The position numbers and the translations under genes were made by a program. DNA of 64,000 nt from Ptychodera flava. Lineage: Eukaryota > Hemichordata > Enteropneusta > Ptychoderidae. Positions within the stretch are counted from its first letter, which is position 1. Every line of letters begins with the position of its first letter. Below are positions 12,226-24,587 of the stretch, piece after piece. A model generated the notes under the pieces. The model had not been told where the DNA came from, did not search any database, and worked only from the letters and a program-made list of their open reading frames with translations. The stretch covers positions 2,514,001 through 2,578,000 of the forward strand of contig NC_091940.1 in assembly GCF_041260155.1 (NCBI RefSeq). Reading direction: 5' to 3'.

Positions 12226-15200
12226 TTAAAGTTCATTTCCGTTTAATTGTTGTAACTGAGGTAAAAGTGTTTTCACTTTGCCGTTGAAGTCTGGAACCTC
12301 ACAGACTGGATTACCTTGTAAATGCAATACACTCAGATTGTTACAGCTTGTCAGCGCTGATAAGTCTTCCATGGTTGTCAAACCTGATCAAGGATTACAT
12401 TAAGGAAAACCTCAATTCTAATTTGACATAATTGATACCATGATTTACAGACACACTGTAAGAATGAAACTGGCCAAGAAAATTACATTATTGCTCTTTG
12501 ATTATTTCTGAAGACTTGTGTTTTATGAATTGAAAACAGCAAAAATGTTTCTGTGAATGTTGAACACAAAACCAACTTGTTACAGTATCCTACGAGGATA
12601 AGAACTTATCCTTGCTTTGAAGAGTGTCTTATATGCTTTAATTTTTGGTTTTAAATTTTCTAGCTGCAGTAGCACATCAACCTTTCATATGTGATATGGA
12701 ATTGAATCCGCATTGTGATGAAATTCAACTTACATAAATGGATGATGATAATAGTGACAAATGAAAGGATACAGTTATTCTGTATTGATAATTCTTGAAG
12801 CATGGGAAGATTGATGACATCTCCAATGTTGTTTATTTTGTTGTCATCAGCTTTAAGTTTCTGAACAGCTTGTAGCATGAAACAGTGTCTGAGAGCTGAA
12901 AGCTGATTGGCTGAGACATCAACAGCTGTCTCCAGTATCATGTGATCTGTGTGGTACAGACAGGATAGATCCTGTGGGGAAAATGGCATGTCATGTTAAT
13001 AAATGATAGATAGATATGTCATTCTGATTGGATAGTATCAGAGAAAATAACTGTGCCAACTGATATCAATGATACAGAAAAAGGTTCATTATTAACCCTT
13101 TCACCCCGGTACCATGGTTTGGCCCACTCCCATTGTTATCAATGGTGGTAGTGGACCTGTTTACAGGGATTGGGGGTGAACAGGTTAAACTATACCACAT
13201 TCAGCTAGATAAGTAAGATTATCATACCAGTATATTGATGGTGCAAATACTGATTGGTTGAGATGTGAAAATAACTGTGTTATATTTGCAATATAGCACG
13301 GTTGGTAAAGGCATGAGCTCTCAGTTAGAGAAAATTTCCCTTTTTGATGTTTCATGCCAGAATTCCAATCTAATATTATAATATAATAGCAATAAACCAC
13401 CTCAGCAATGGGTATACCACTCAATTTTGACCAGTTCACTCCATATATAATACACTTGCTATCACTCGTACACATATGTCGTGAACTGGTCAAAATCTTG
13501 TGGTACACTGTCACTGGGCATGCTTTATTGCTTAAGTAGCACATTGATATGATAGCCGACATCCCTTCACACCACAATGATATGATACCCAGCATCCAAT
13601 ACATAGCACATTGATATGATACCCAGCATCCAATACACAGCACTTTTCTAGCTATTCAGGCCATGGGACAGTCACCATTCATTCTCAAATTTCACCTTTC
13701 ATATTACAAATGAGGTTTTAATACAATGATGGGTTTGAACGTCAGATTTGTCTGTCGATAAATTTATTCTCTACACTTCAATTTAACTGAAAATGAAAAA
13801 AAACAGCCATACCTCTTTAATCTTTGGTATCAGTTCTCTTCTGAAATTGTAATTAAATGACCGCTTACCTTGTTACAAAGGTTGATTTCCCTTGTGTCAC
13901 TTGTAGACATTCTACTAATTGTATTTTCTATAATGAATTTACTTCTCAGATCTCTGTAATATTGCAGTCTGTATGAATCTACTTTATCTAAAGTTGTAAG
14001 ATACTCCAGTGTTTGTTTCTCATATCGCATGGGATCAAGCGCCCTCATGAGGAACAAAATAGTCAGCAAGCACCCTGTAAAAGAAATAAAAATGCATGGC
14101 AGAAATGAAAATGACTGTGACATGTGTAATACCTGAAAGAATCCATGGATCTAGTACTTACTCCATGGATCCAATATTTTCACTTTCATAATTGCTCTCA
14201 ACGTTGCATTCATTGTTCATCCATCGTCACGTTAAAAAAGTCTGCTAACTGTATCCCTTAATTGATAACATGACTTCATGTATGCTGGCCAATTTTCAAA
14301 GTTTGAAAACAATAAAATGTATTTAAGTATTGAAGATAACAATACAATATTCATACTTACATTTATTTTCAGGTTCTAGTTCTTGTAATTGTTGACATGA
14401 ATCCAATTCATCCTGTAGAACAGTTGTAGTTTCTGCACTCAATACGGAACTGAAAATAGTTTCAGGTCTGGAATCCTTACTCCAACATTCCACTTCTCCT
14501 GTTAGCATTCAGGGAATACAAAGTATTACAAAATGTGGTATACATGTAATGCGTTGTCTGTATTGCTAATTAAATTGTATCCAGTATGACACAGATTGCA
14601 GCCATGAATGCAATTTCAAAGCGCTTGAGTTAAAATGACATTTCAGTCATCGATCACTATGTTGCAGCATAGTTTGACAGGAGCCAAGCCTCTAGTATCT
14701 GAGTGATTTCCAATGTCTTGTGTTTGAACTTTGTGTGACTTGTTTGGATTTCAGTTGGAATTGCTGAAGAGGAATGTATCGAGCACAAATTCTCACTTCT
14801 CATTTGTTAAAGGAATATTTGAAAATATTCGGCTAACATATTGTGAAATGTTGATCAGTATCTGTACTGAAACACCTGCAAAATTATCCTGACATACACC
14901 TTTATAATGAAGCACAGCCTATCTGATAAGAATCTTATTTTCTGCACCATAATTTCCAGTAGAAAAGCCAAATGAGTTTATAACAACTATAGATGGAGAA
15001 CTAACCTTCCTTGAGAGTACAGCTTCTTTGTACATCAGAGTCTTCAATAGACACAATGATGCTGTTGTTGGCAGTCTTGTTCAGACTCTGTACTGGAAAT
15101 TCACAAATCTGATTACATTATAGGAAATGACAAGATGTATTTTTCAGGACCAGGAATCAGTGCATCAACTTGATATGAAAGAATAGTACTTGTATCAACA

Positions 15201-18200
15201 TACATATTTACAGTTTGTCATTGTAGAAGTATTTTTCTCAAAATCTACTCAATAAGCTTCTCACTGCCTTCATACAAATCTGAGTTACAAAAATGTCATA
15301 TTTTATAAATGACTAATTTTGGCTTCAAAATGTTGAAGTCTGCATCTTTCAATGATCTTGGCAACTAATACTCTTCCTGTCCTAGTCACCTTACATCACC
15401 TCGGGCCAACACTGAAAAGTTGGCCTAAATGTACATCACAGCCACAGTGAGTGCATAGTCCATACATCACAGCCACAGTGAGTGCATAGTCCATACATCA
15501 CAGCCACAGTGAGTGCATAGTCCATACATCACAGCCACAGTGAGTGCATAGTCCATACATCACAGTCACAGTGAGTGCATAGTCCATACATCACAGCCAC
15601 AGTGAGTGCATAGTCCATACATCACAGCCACAGTGAGTGCATAGTCCATACATCACAGCCACGTGAGAGCATAGTCCATACTTCACAGCCACAGTGAGTG
15701 CATAGTCCATACATCACAGCCACAGTGAGTGCATAGTCCATACATCACAGCCACGGTGAGAGCATAGTCCATACATCACAGCCACAGTTAGTGCATAGTC
15801 CATACATCACAGCCACAGTGAGTGCATAGTCCATACATCACAGCCACAGTGAGTGCATAGTCCATACATCACAGCCACAGTGAGTGCATAGTCCATACAT
15901 CACAGCCACAGTGAGTGCATAGTCCATACATCACAGCCACAGTGAGTGCATAGTCCATACATCACAGCCACAGTGAGTGCATAGTCCATACATCACAGCC
16001 ACAGTGAGTGCATAGTCCATACATCACAGCCACAGTGAGTGCATAGTCCATACATCACAGCCACAGTGAGTGCATAGTCCATACAGCATGTCAGATTCTC
16101 TGAGTCTCAATTGTTGAGCAAAGGATACCCACACGGTGGTAAAGCTGTCTTTTTTATTTGGAGTCCACCAGGAGGTCTGTATCTCAGAATTGTTGATGAT
16201 GACTTTGGCATGTACTTTCTTCAAATGAATTGCATTTGTTAATGAAATTACAATTTGCTGTGTTTTAGTATTTACATAGAGACATCTAATATCTTGGGGT
16301 TGTTCAGCTGAAATAAAGAAAAGAAAATATGTCAATCATATTAATTAATATTCTATGTAAAATGGATGAAGTTAGAACTGATAGGTTTTACAGTCTTGGG
16401 ACAATAGTACCTGAACACCAAATATAACAGATGATTAACGCAAAGAAATGACACTGTATTGGGCTTGGCCGAAATCCAGGGGCGAAGGAACATCCGGGCG
16501 TCGTGGCGGCCTTTCCAGTGAAGCCAGTCGCAGATTTGAATGACCTCAAGGGAGGGCAACGTGTTACCCAGGATGCACCTACTGCCACGGTGGGGATGCA
16601 CGGCGTCGTGGCGGCCTGGAAGATGACACGGACCCCTTGCGGGATCATGCCATGCATTGGGCAACGTGGTACCATGGTCCCTCCAGATCCGCAATAGCAG
16701 CCCCATGGAACTTTATTGAAATCTTATCATCCAAATAACATATAAATAGAAATATGACGAACTGTAATATATGTCTGTATGTGAGCTGTTAACACCGCAG
16801 CTTTCTTTTTCTTTTCTTTTTTTTTTGGTGGGTGGGAGGGAATTTGTGAAGTGTACGTTATCGTTGCAGGAGCTGAAGTGGCGGCAAATGGCTTTGGCCG
16901 AGGGGGGTATGCATGGATAGCTGATGGTCAGTGATGCGAGCAGATAACAGATTGGACGTCATGCAAGGCATGCATGGCATTCATATTTGATAGTGAGGGT
17001 GGACCAGAAGCAACTGTGATTCGAGAGGCAAGGGTTTATTGGGTGTTCAGCGAAAGTGAGGGGTGTGGTTGTGAGGCAAAGGTAGAATGGCCTGTGTCCC
17101 CGTGCCCTTCCCCGCATTAACCATGATTATAGCAAAGCCATAATCATCCATAAATAATACACTGATTTAGTGTTATAAACTACTACTGTAACAATAGCCT
17201 ATCAACTCGCAATAACTATGGATGCACAAAATTGTACATTCATGCAATAACTAGGCTGAAAATGACAACTTTTCAATAATATCTGGAAAGTAACAACTCT
17301 TCCAATTTCATTACCTCTTCCTAGCAACCATCGGTGGTAGAACCATGCACTCTGATCATTTGGATCGGTGAAAAACGCATTCTGAACAAGCTCGTATTCT
17401 GTAATATTAAGATATTTTAAAAGGTAAACAGGCAGGAGAGGAATTTTTCCAGCAGAAGATTAGTATTTCCAGACCAGAATGATGAAAGTGATCTGAATGT
17501 TATCAAATTACAAGTATTGGTTAGAGAAGTTGTTTTCACAATTAACTGAAGTATGAGAACTTTTAAAATAAAATTACTCCTGACACTGCATATTTGCGAA
17601 GGAGTATCTCGCTATATTTGCAAGCAAAGACTACAGTACAGCTTGACTTTGGCACTACTGCTTATATGACAGCTAAAAATACAGGAATGAGATTCTCAGT
17701 ACCTGTAGAGTTTACCAGGCTGTGTTACTACAAGGCATTTACTTTAACCTCAGATTTGATATAATCATAGTAACTTTTGCTGCGGTTACAACAATGTCAC
17801 AACTACTTAATGAAATTACAATAGTGGAGTAACATTTAGATCAATTTCATCATTCATTCTGGGCTGAGAACAAGCATAACAGGTACATACAGTTTTTACA
17901 AATGATTAAATCGATTTATTGACAGATTAAAACAAGTTTTGGAGAAAGTATGACAACTTTTCTTTCAAGAAACTCATAAAATGTCTTTTGTACTTTACAG
18001 AATGATAAATGTAGCCACATCAACATTACTATATAACTACATATGGTCAATAGTTAAATATAGCATTTTTGATGTGCACAAGTTCATGTAACAACAATAC
18101 AGAAAACAACGTGTGATGTCGGATAACAGGATACAAAGTTTGTTTCACTTGTAAGGGATCATATCCATACATGAATCTATTGGTTTGATATTATCAGCCT

Positions 18201-21200
18201 TACAGAACAGTACAGTACAATTCCACAAATAGTTAGAATTAAATATACCTTTGTGAAGGATATCTTCTTTTACTCTCTCTCTCTTCTCAGGGTCAGGGTA
18301 GAGTATTGGTAATAATTTACTACGGTAATGCCATGATGAAAAGTTGGAGAAATTACTACTTATTTTTGTGTTGGTGAATTCCACTTCATCTTGAGTTGCT
18401 ACTTTTGATCTCTGCACGACAAATCTACGATAGTCCCAACAATGAACTGAATCAAAGGAAACAAATATATTTTGATTAAGTATTACTGCTGCTGACTGAA
18501 TATTTTTGTACGTTCATCTCAAGACAGACCAGTTGATGTGGTAGTGAATTGAACTAATTATACATTCTCCAATGTTGATATCAAAGTTTCATGTTGAGAT
18601 AAGCTCTGTCTTTGTACCATATATTGCACATAGCTGTTGAGTTGGTCATCTTTGCCATACTACAAGGACCAAGCTTAAATAAATCGAAGGACTCAGAAGG
18701 AGAAAGGAAACCATCCAATCCAGAAATATGATTTTATTCAAATGGTGTCAATATCAACACCAACATATGAAGACACTCATAATTGTCAGTGTTTGCAATC
18801 CAAATTTTGACAGGCATTTCATGTATGCACGGCTAGGAAAAAATGTGTATTGAATCATTTTAAAGTCACATAATTTTACCCCTGGGAACATGCATACCAA
18901 ATTTCAAAGCAATCGGACCAGCAATTTCAGAGAATTTCAAAATGTTGTTTCTGACCAAAAATGGGAAAAATTGCCCCAGATATACAAATATGAAAATTTC
19001 AACAGTATATTAATAAATTTGATAGAAGTTAATCTTAGGATCAGGAATATTAAGTTTAAAAGCAATCAAACAAGAACTTTGGGAGAAAATGATTTTTGAC
19101 CAAATATTAGAAATATTGCCAAAAAAATACAAATATGAAAATTTTACCTTAATTTGAACAAATCTAACAGAAACTATCCCTAAGATCATGCATATCAAGT
19201 TCAAAAGCAATGGGACCAGCAGTTTCAGAGTAGAAGATTTTTTTTACCAAAAGTAGGAAAAATTGCCACCAAAATACAGCTATTTATAGCGTCAAGGACA
19301 CTGTGCTCACATTCGAATTGAATTGGTCCATTCAAGAAATACTTAAACCAGAAAAACAAGAATGACAAAAGCAAATAAGGTCTGCAACTTAGGTACTGGA
19401 GGTCAACTTTAGAAACATGCATATCAACTTCTATACCAATGGGACGAGCAGATCCCACATAGTACATTAGCAATGGTCAATAAAAAAAATTTGCCACAGA
19501 AAACTTGAAAAAACAAAAGGTGGGAGAGTTGGGAAAAAATAATGTACAAAGGATCAGGTAAAAAAAAATAATGTTACCTAATCAATCTTCTAGGACACAG
19601 TAGAGTGAAACATCTCAAATATTTGTACACAAGATCAAACAATGTGCACTGACGGCAGTCGTGACTACAAATAAGGACGTCAATTTTGTGTATTGTCAAA
19701 CACATTGTCATAAGAAAAAATGTATAATAAATTTCTTTGCACATAATATGTACTTATTTGCATATTCACAAACACTGATTATGTACACTATCACCATAGA
19801 AATTAACCTTGAACTTCAATTATGAGAGTAAATTTCTTATATGACAATAATTTTTGCAAATGAAAAATCCAAACATCAACGATAATGAAATCACTATGTT
19901 TTTACCCCGTATACTTACAATTTCTTTCATCATATTCCAGGAATTTATTACACAATGTCAATTCAAGTGACCAATCAGGATTTGGCATTGTATCCATGAC
20001 AAAACATCTGTGATGCCACACTCCGTAAGACTTTGGATTTTGTCGTAAGCAACTCTCAAGAAAAGATAACTCCTTCTTAAAGATGGCTTCCATTTCTTCT
20101 GGTTTTCTGAGTTCACAAGAAATTCACAACGTGTTTCTTAGACATAACGTTGTTATACACTCTCTCACATCAGACTAGTACATGATTTAATTCCGTGAAG
20201 ACAAACACTATGCTATGTTTGATATAAATACCAGTACTGCTGACTCTATTAAACTTAAAAATTCATGTAATTTTTGCAAGTTTCATTGATTTGTGCCACT
20301 TTATTGGCATAATTTACTGAATTAAATCCAAGGAGGAAAAAATCTCAAGAGTTTTTGTAGGCTTTAATGACAAATATGTGAATTACAACTACCTTGTCAA
20401 AAATCATATCAGAAGAATATAAATAGATACAGTAATACTTTAGTTTATCAAATACTAGTCTACGCATCATAGCATTGACTATTTACATTGAGTTAAGACT
20501 TTGGATTTCAGTTCAAAGTTCATTAATTTTTGATAATGATTATTATCTTGAGATAAAGCTGATCTGCAACCCATCAGATGCAAAATGGGATGATTGATCA
20601 AAGCAATGAATGGTAATCAACAAACGGATAGAAGTGCTGCTTACTTTTCCTCTTTGTAATGTAATAAGACTTCTTTTCTATAGTTCCACATTGTAGTAAA
20701 ATCAGAATTGGCTGTCAACAGTTGACCTGTGATTTCCAGAGCTTCATTATCATACTCTTCATTTGTACGCTGTGAAGACACATATTACACATCTGATATA
20801 TTATATCGGTGAACTGAATAACTTGTACTTGAAGATTTTAAAATTTATCTTGTTCCAAGAATCAACCAGAGTTGGAAAAGCCTAAGGTCTGGTGAACAAT
20901 ATAACAAGGTAAATTATAAAATTTACGGGAAAATTTGTCATGGACTATTCCCATTTTTCAAACTTTTGCATGGTGACATACCGTATGCAATTCCTACACA
21001 ATTCTGTAATTCTGAAATACCCCGGTATCACTTGTGTTATTAAATAGTGATTAAACAAAGGATGGTTGCAACATGAAGTGTAACATGTATGAAATATTCT
21101 ACTGATACTGATATGTTTGACCTCTGTTGTCTTGGTTACGTTATTCTACGCTAGAAACTGAAGGATTTTGTCATCAGAATTTATTGAATGCCGGTAGTGC

Positions 21201-23016
21201 CCGATTAAAGGGGACCATTCCTTTGAAATTCTCTGAAGTATTTATTCACTTCTTTCACCACAATTAATAGCTCACTAGTGAAAACAGATAATTTGCACAG
21301 TGTAACGCTTCTTACAAGGATGATGGTATATTATTGACAGAGGCTAGAGATACAGAAAACTATGACTCAATGAATGTTTAAAGGCCAGGGACTTGATCCC
21401 CGGGATCAAGTTTGTAGTCTGTAAGAGGATTATTTAGTGCCATAACCTTTTGTTTTCCATTGAAATTTAATCTAATGAGTAAATTTCCCTGCAAGACAAT
21501 CTGACGCCAGCACAGGCCTTTAAAGAAAGATTATTGATGGATTTTGACAGCATAACTTAATTGACAAAAGTTGCTTTTAAAGGATCCATAACCGGACTGA
21601 TTGCAATCTTCACAGCCTATTCTGAGATCTGGTTGTAAACACTGCTATAACAAGCTTAGCCATTGAGTCTAACCTTCTTAAACGCTTTGTGCGTGGCACC
21701 ATTGAAGAGTTGTAATTTTTTCTCTCTTTCTTTTCTTTTAGCTTCTTGCTGCTCTGCTGTTGTCTTCACTTTGATACGGCCATGCTGTATTGATAAATAG
21801 CAATCTGGCATCAACATTTCACTGCAGTCATAGTACTTATAATTAATTTATTACACATGTCATAGGGAATTCGCCAAAGAAATGCGAAAACTACTTCAGA
21901 GGTGATGGCATGTAAAAGATATCTATTTTTCTTATTTTGGAGGACAGCCAAAGATAGGAAAGCATTATATTATCATTAACACATAAATACACCACAGGAA
22001 CACAAAGTTCATTCGCTCTATTACAATCACAGTTGTAAATATGTTGTTCAATTTCAATGAGCACAGAAGCTGTGAAATGACTAACATTTTGAATGTTTTA
22101 TTCTTTCGCTGTGTAGTTCAAAACATGCTGAAACATAATGAGAGCACAAATAGTCTATGCTGTCCCTGCATTGGTTTTGAATATGATTTAGAGAATAGCA
22201 CAGAATTGGTATTTTTAGCTTTAATTAAAAAAATTAAGTGAAAGTCAACCTACTTCACCTATTTGCATATATTTTTTCAAAATACATTTATCACATTCAA
22301 ATGCCATAACGTTATCATTTATTAACATAATTATCATCATCATTGTTGGGGGAAACATGCAACATTTCCGCCAAAGATCCTCAATCATACATCATGTATT
22401 CTCTGTTGAAGTTATCCATTTATTTGGGAAAAAAATAACTTCTATTTAATTTTACAGCAGCTGAATGAAATAAATATTTGACAAGATAAGAATAGGCAGG
22501 TGCAACCAGCTTGCAAGACGACCTATAAAATAAGCCTTGAAAATCAGGTTAATGCCGGGGTAGGGAAAAATAGGGTGAATGGGGAGGGCAGAAACATTGT
22601 AGCCCTAAAGTTGCATTAGTTCAAGTAGCCCTGCGTACGATGCTGTGTGTTCCGCTACAGCTAATAGCCCCGCTCACCACAGGGCTATTAGCTGTAGCGG
22701 AACACACAGCATCGTACGCAGGGCTATAGTTCAAGTTGTACACACACTCGGATCCCTGTAACAAAGAAACCGTAGATGAATTGCCCCCACCGTTGACGTA
22801 AAAAAACGGCCATGCCCACATTTAAATAAAATATCTGATGACTTTCTAGCGAACTGCAGTTCCTCTGCTTGGCATAGTGTACGTACAGTCACTCCACACT
22901 CTGCCTATCCGTACACGGCCCAGCGTCACCGTCAAGCGTCAGTATGAACCCATTGATTAGCACGGTGCAGAGTGCAGCGTGCGTGCCCTTGTTGTTGTTG
23001 ACTGGTGACTTACCAT
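12226..23016 (-). CDS. RABGGTA: Rab geranylgeranyltransferase subunit alpha
   Basis: Alpha subunit of cytosolic GGTase-II, which with the beta subunit and Rab escort protein attaches geranylgeranyl groups to C-terminal cysteines of Rab GTPases. Coding exons, 5' to 3': 23016-23014 (ATG only), 21784-21674, 20769-20645, 20106-19919, 18446-18249, 17398-17315, 16307-16085, about 15085-15006, 14498-14361, 14074-13869, 12971-12773, 12383-12226. These total 570 codons; human has 567 residues. The second exon begins HGRIKVKT, as human after Met1. Prenyltransferase-alpha repeats show the W-x-x-R core: [36 protein letters not shown]. Exons 7-9 form the Ig-like domain, and ELEPENKWCLLTI links to the C-terminal leucine-rich repeats ([23 protein letters not shown]). 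All junctions keep phase except exon 7 to 8, where the best fit uses acceptor CAGAG/T. The gene diverges from OTUD6B. Confidence 0.96.
13413..13506. repeat. Small inverted repeat in RABGGTA intron
   Basis: The arms contain ATTTTGACCAGTTCAC at 13424-13439 and its exact reverse complement at 13481-13496, with TACCAC/GTGGTA outside. The loop is about 41 bases. It is probably a tiny fold-back element. No target duplication was seen. Confidence 0.7.
13540..13642. repeat. Tandem repeat, about 36 bp x 3
   Basis: Units contain ATTGATATGATACCCAGCAT followed by CCAATACA. The first copy is diverged. The array lies in the same RABGGTA intron as the inverted repeat at 13413. Confidence 0.75.
15433..16084. 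repeat. 31-bp minisatellite abutting a RABGGTA splice donor
   Basis: About 21 nearly identical 31-bp units (CATCACAGCCACAGTGAGTG then CATAGTCCATA). A few units carry single changes at about 15564, 15662, 15753 and 15789. On the coding (minus) strand each unit starts GTATGGACTATG. The array edge at 16084 is the GT of the predicted donor of RABGGTA exon 7, so the first unit supplies the splice site and every later unit repeats a donor-like GTATGG. Confidence 0.95.
16435..17150 (-). mobile_element. Solo A-B remnant of a Ngaro-like element
   Basis: The left part (from TTAACGCAAAGAAATGACAC to about 16712) resembles the B repeat of the element at 56-62 kb, with shared phrases GGCCGAAATCC, GTCGTGGCGGCCTGG and GGGCAACGTG, then GGAACTTTATTG. 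A T-rich tract and GGTGGGTGGGA follow, then an A-like part ending in GATTATAGCAAAGCCATAATC near 17150. On the minus strand the order is A then B with no coding region. This is what recombination between A1 and A2 of a full element would leave. It is more diverged than the full copy, hence older. It lies in RABGGTA intron 6. Confidence 0.7.
18860..19480. repeat. Degenerate tandem repeat in RABGGTA intron 4
   Basis: At least three diverged units of roughly 160 bp share phrases such as AAAGCAATGGGACCAGCA, GAAAAATTGCC and ACAAATATGAAAATTT. The last part, near 19345-19430 (containing TACTGGAGGTCAACTTTAG), recurs in reverse orientation at 51506-51600. Confidence 0.65.
21382..21519. mobile_element. 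TTAA-flanked MITE (138 bp), copy 1
   Basis: Begins AGGCC and ends GGCCT between TTAA tetranucleotides at 21378-21381 and 21520-21523. It contains the palindrome CTTGATCCCCGGGATCAAG. A second copy, alike along its length, is at 50716-50858. TTAA duplication is typical of piggyBac-type insertion, but TTAA is its own reverse complement and could belong to the inverted repeat. It lies in RABGGTA intron 2. Confidence 0.75.
22626..22726. mobile_element. Perfect-hairpin mini-transposon (101 bp) with 9-bp TSD
   Basis: Two perfect 45-bp inverted arms (22626-22670 and 22682-22726, starting TAGCCCTGCGTACGATG) enclose an 11-base spacer. The 9-mer TAGTTCAAG occurs directly on both sides (22617-22625 and 22727-22735), as expected of a target-site duplication. 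There is no internal sequence. It lies in RABGGTA intron 1. Confidence 0.9.
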
Positions 23017-23198
23017 TATGACTATTTTTCGACACGACTAGGTACAGAATGAATCACTATCCTTGAGGTCGTAGGTAAAACCAAAGCTGATGATAGCAAT
23101 CGAAGATATAATGCGCCTCGCGGTCACGATAAGGCAGTACAGGAAGTAGATCAAGCCAGGTCAAAGTTCACAGTTATTTCATTCAACTTTGCTTGAGG
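23017..23198. promoter_or_regulatory. Divergent promoter between RABGGTA and OTUD6B
   Basis: Only 182 bases separate the two start codons, which face apart, so both 5' UTRs and core promoters must share this block. No TATA box was seen. It holds AGGTCAAAGTTCA at 23158-23170, a direct repeat of two nuclear-receptor half sites spaced by one base (DR1; HNF4/RXR-type). It also holds CAGGAAGT (ETS-type) at 23140-23147 and a CpG-containing GCGCCTCGCGGTCACG near 23113. Factor binding is inferred from motif only. Confidence 0.7.
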
Positions 23199-24553
23199 AT
23201 GGCTGACAATGGTGAGGGCGACAGTGCAGAAGAAAGACTTGCTCAAGAGCATAGAAAAGAGCGCAAAGAACTACAAGGTAGTATGAACGTTCAATCGTTC
23301 CGTCATTGAACTATTTATAGGGTCTCTCACACATCGTAACTGGTTTGGTACGTATGAGTATGTAGTTTAATACGACATTGAGGTGTAGCATTTTGATGAT
23401 ACAGATTACTGGATTGTCACTGATGTTACCACGCACTATTGTTTGTATCGTTGAAATATTTGATGATTCAAGTTATGGCTAGGCAACATACATTCAATAT
23501 AAACAGACACGCTGACCCCTGCAATGGCATATCTGCCGATATCTTATTTTGAATAATATAAAACATCCTATATGTTTTTTGTGAGTGAAATACCGCATGA
23601 GGGCGCGATACTGTAAGCTTGCCAGATCAACGGAGAAAACTTGCTCATCTCATTCCCGAAAAGAGTAAAATCCTGGAACACACTTATTTTAAATGCAAGT
23701 ATGCAGAAAAATGTTCGGAAAAATGCATTTCTTAGTTTGCGAGTAAACAAAGTCGACCTCACCAATATAAAAAAATCAGTGACCGCAGGGCAATGACAAT
23801 AACAAGACTGTGACATCAGACACATTTGTTATGAAAAGTAACTTATGCTTCGCTTCGATAAAGTTTGTATGTGCGATGTGTGATAGTGAGCATGCGTGCG
23901 TGAGTGCTTCACGAACTCTACAACGTGTGGAGCGGTCTCAGTCAGAAAAATGTAACAACTTAGCCGGCTATTGAACCACTCTTTTTTGGGAGTTGAGATT
24001 TAGCCGAGCGGTTGTCTGTGGCCTCTCCGCTAGGCGACTGATGCCGTATGTTGTGGGTTCGAACCCGATTGAAAACTAGCCGTATTATGATGACAACAAT
24101 TCGAGTGCAAAAAATTCATCTAATCTTGATAGGATTTAAGTCATCCTTAACTATGTGAAATGCAACTGATCTGCTACTAGTATTCATGGATGATTGGATG
24201 AATACTGTGTGCAAGTAAAATATAATATGAAGAGCAAAGTTGATGATTTTGATACTTAATTAATGAGACTTTAAAGGACGAGCCTTGAACATAATCTTAC
24301 ACTGATAGTTAAATCACAGTAAATGTTCCTCTTTCCCACCAGTTTTCAGATCATTTTCCTGTAAGATTTTGCTCACTTGTTCAGTGTTTCATCTAGAGAG
24401 GGGGATGGGGGATTCCCCCTTTGTTGATGTGTTGGCACCCCTAGTTGGGGACAGCATAAGCCCCATGAAATGGTGCCAGTCACACCCAGAGATACAAGTA
24501 GAACACATGAACTGGTAAAACTCCACCTCCTTAATTTCTGGTAAAGGGGAAAA

Positions 24554-24587
<34 letters not shown>

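Noticed and set aside
23986..24075. Functional tRNA gene
   Set aside because: A and B boxes are present, but no acceptor stem closes and the T and anticodon stems pair poorly.
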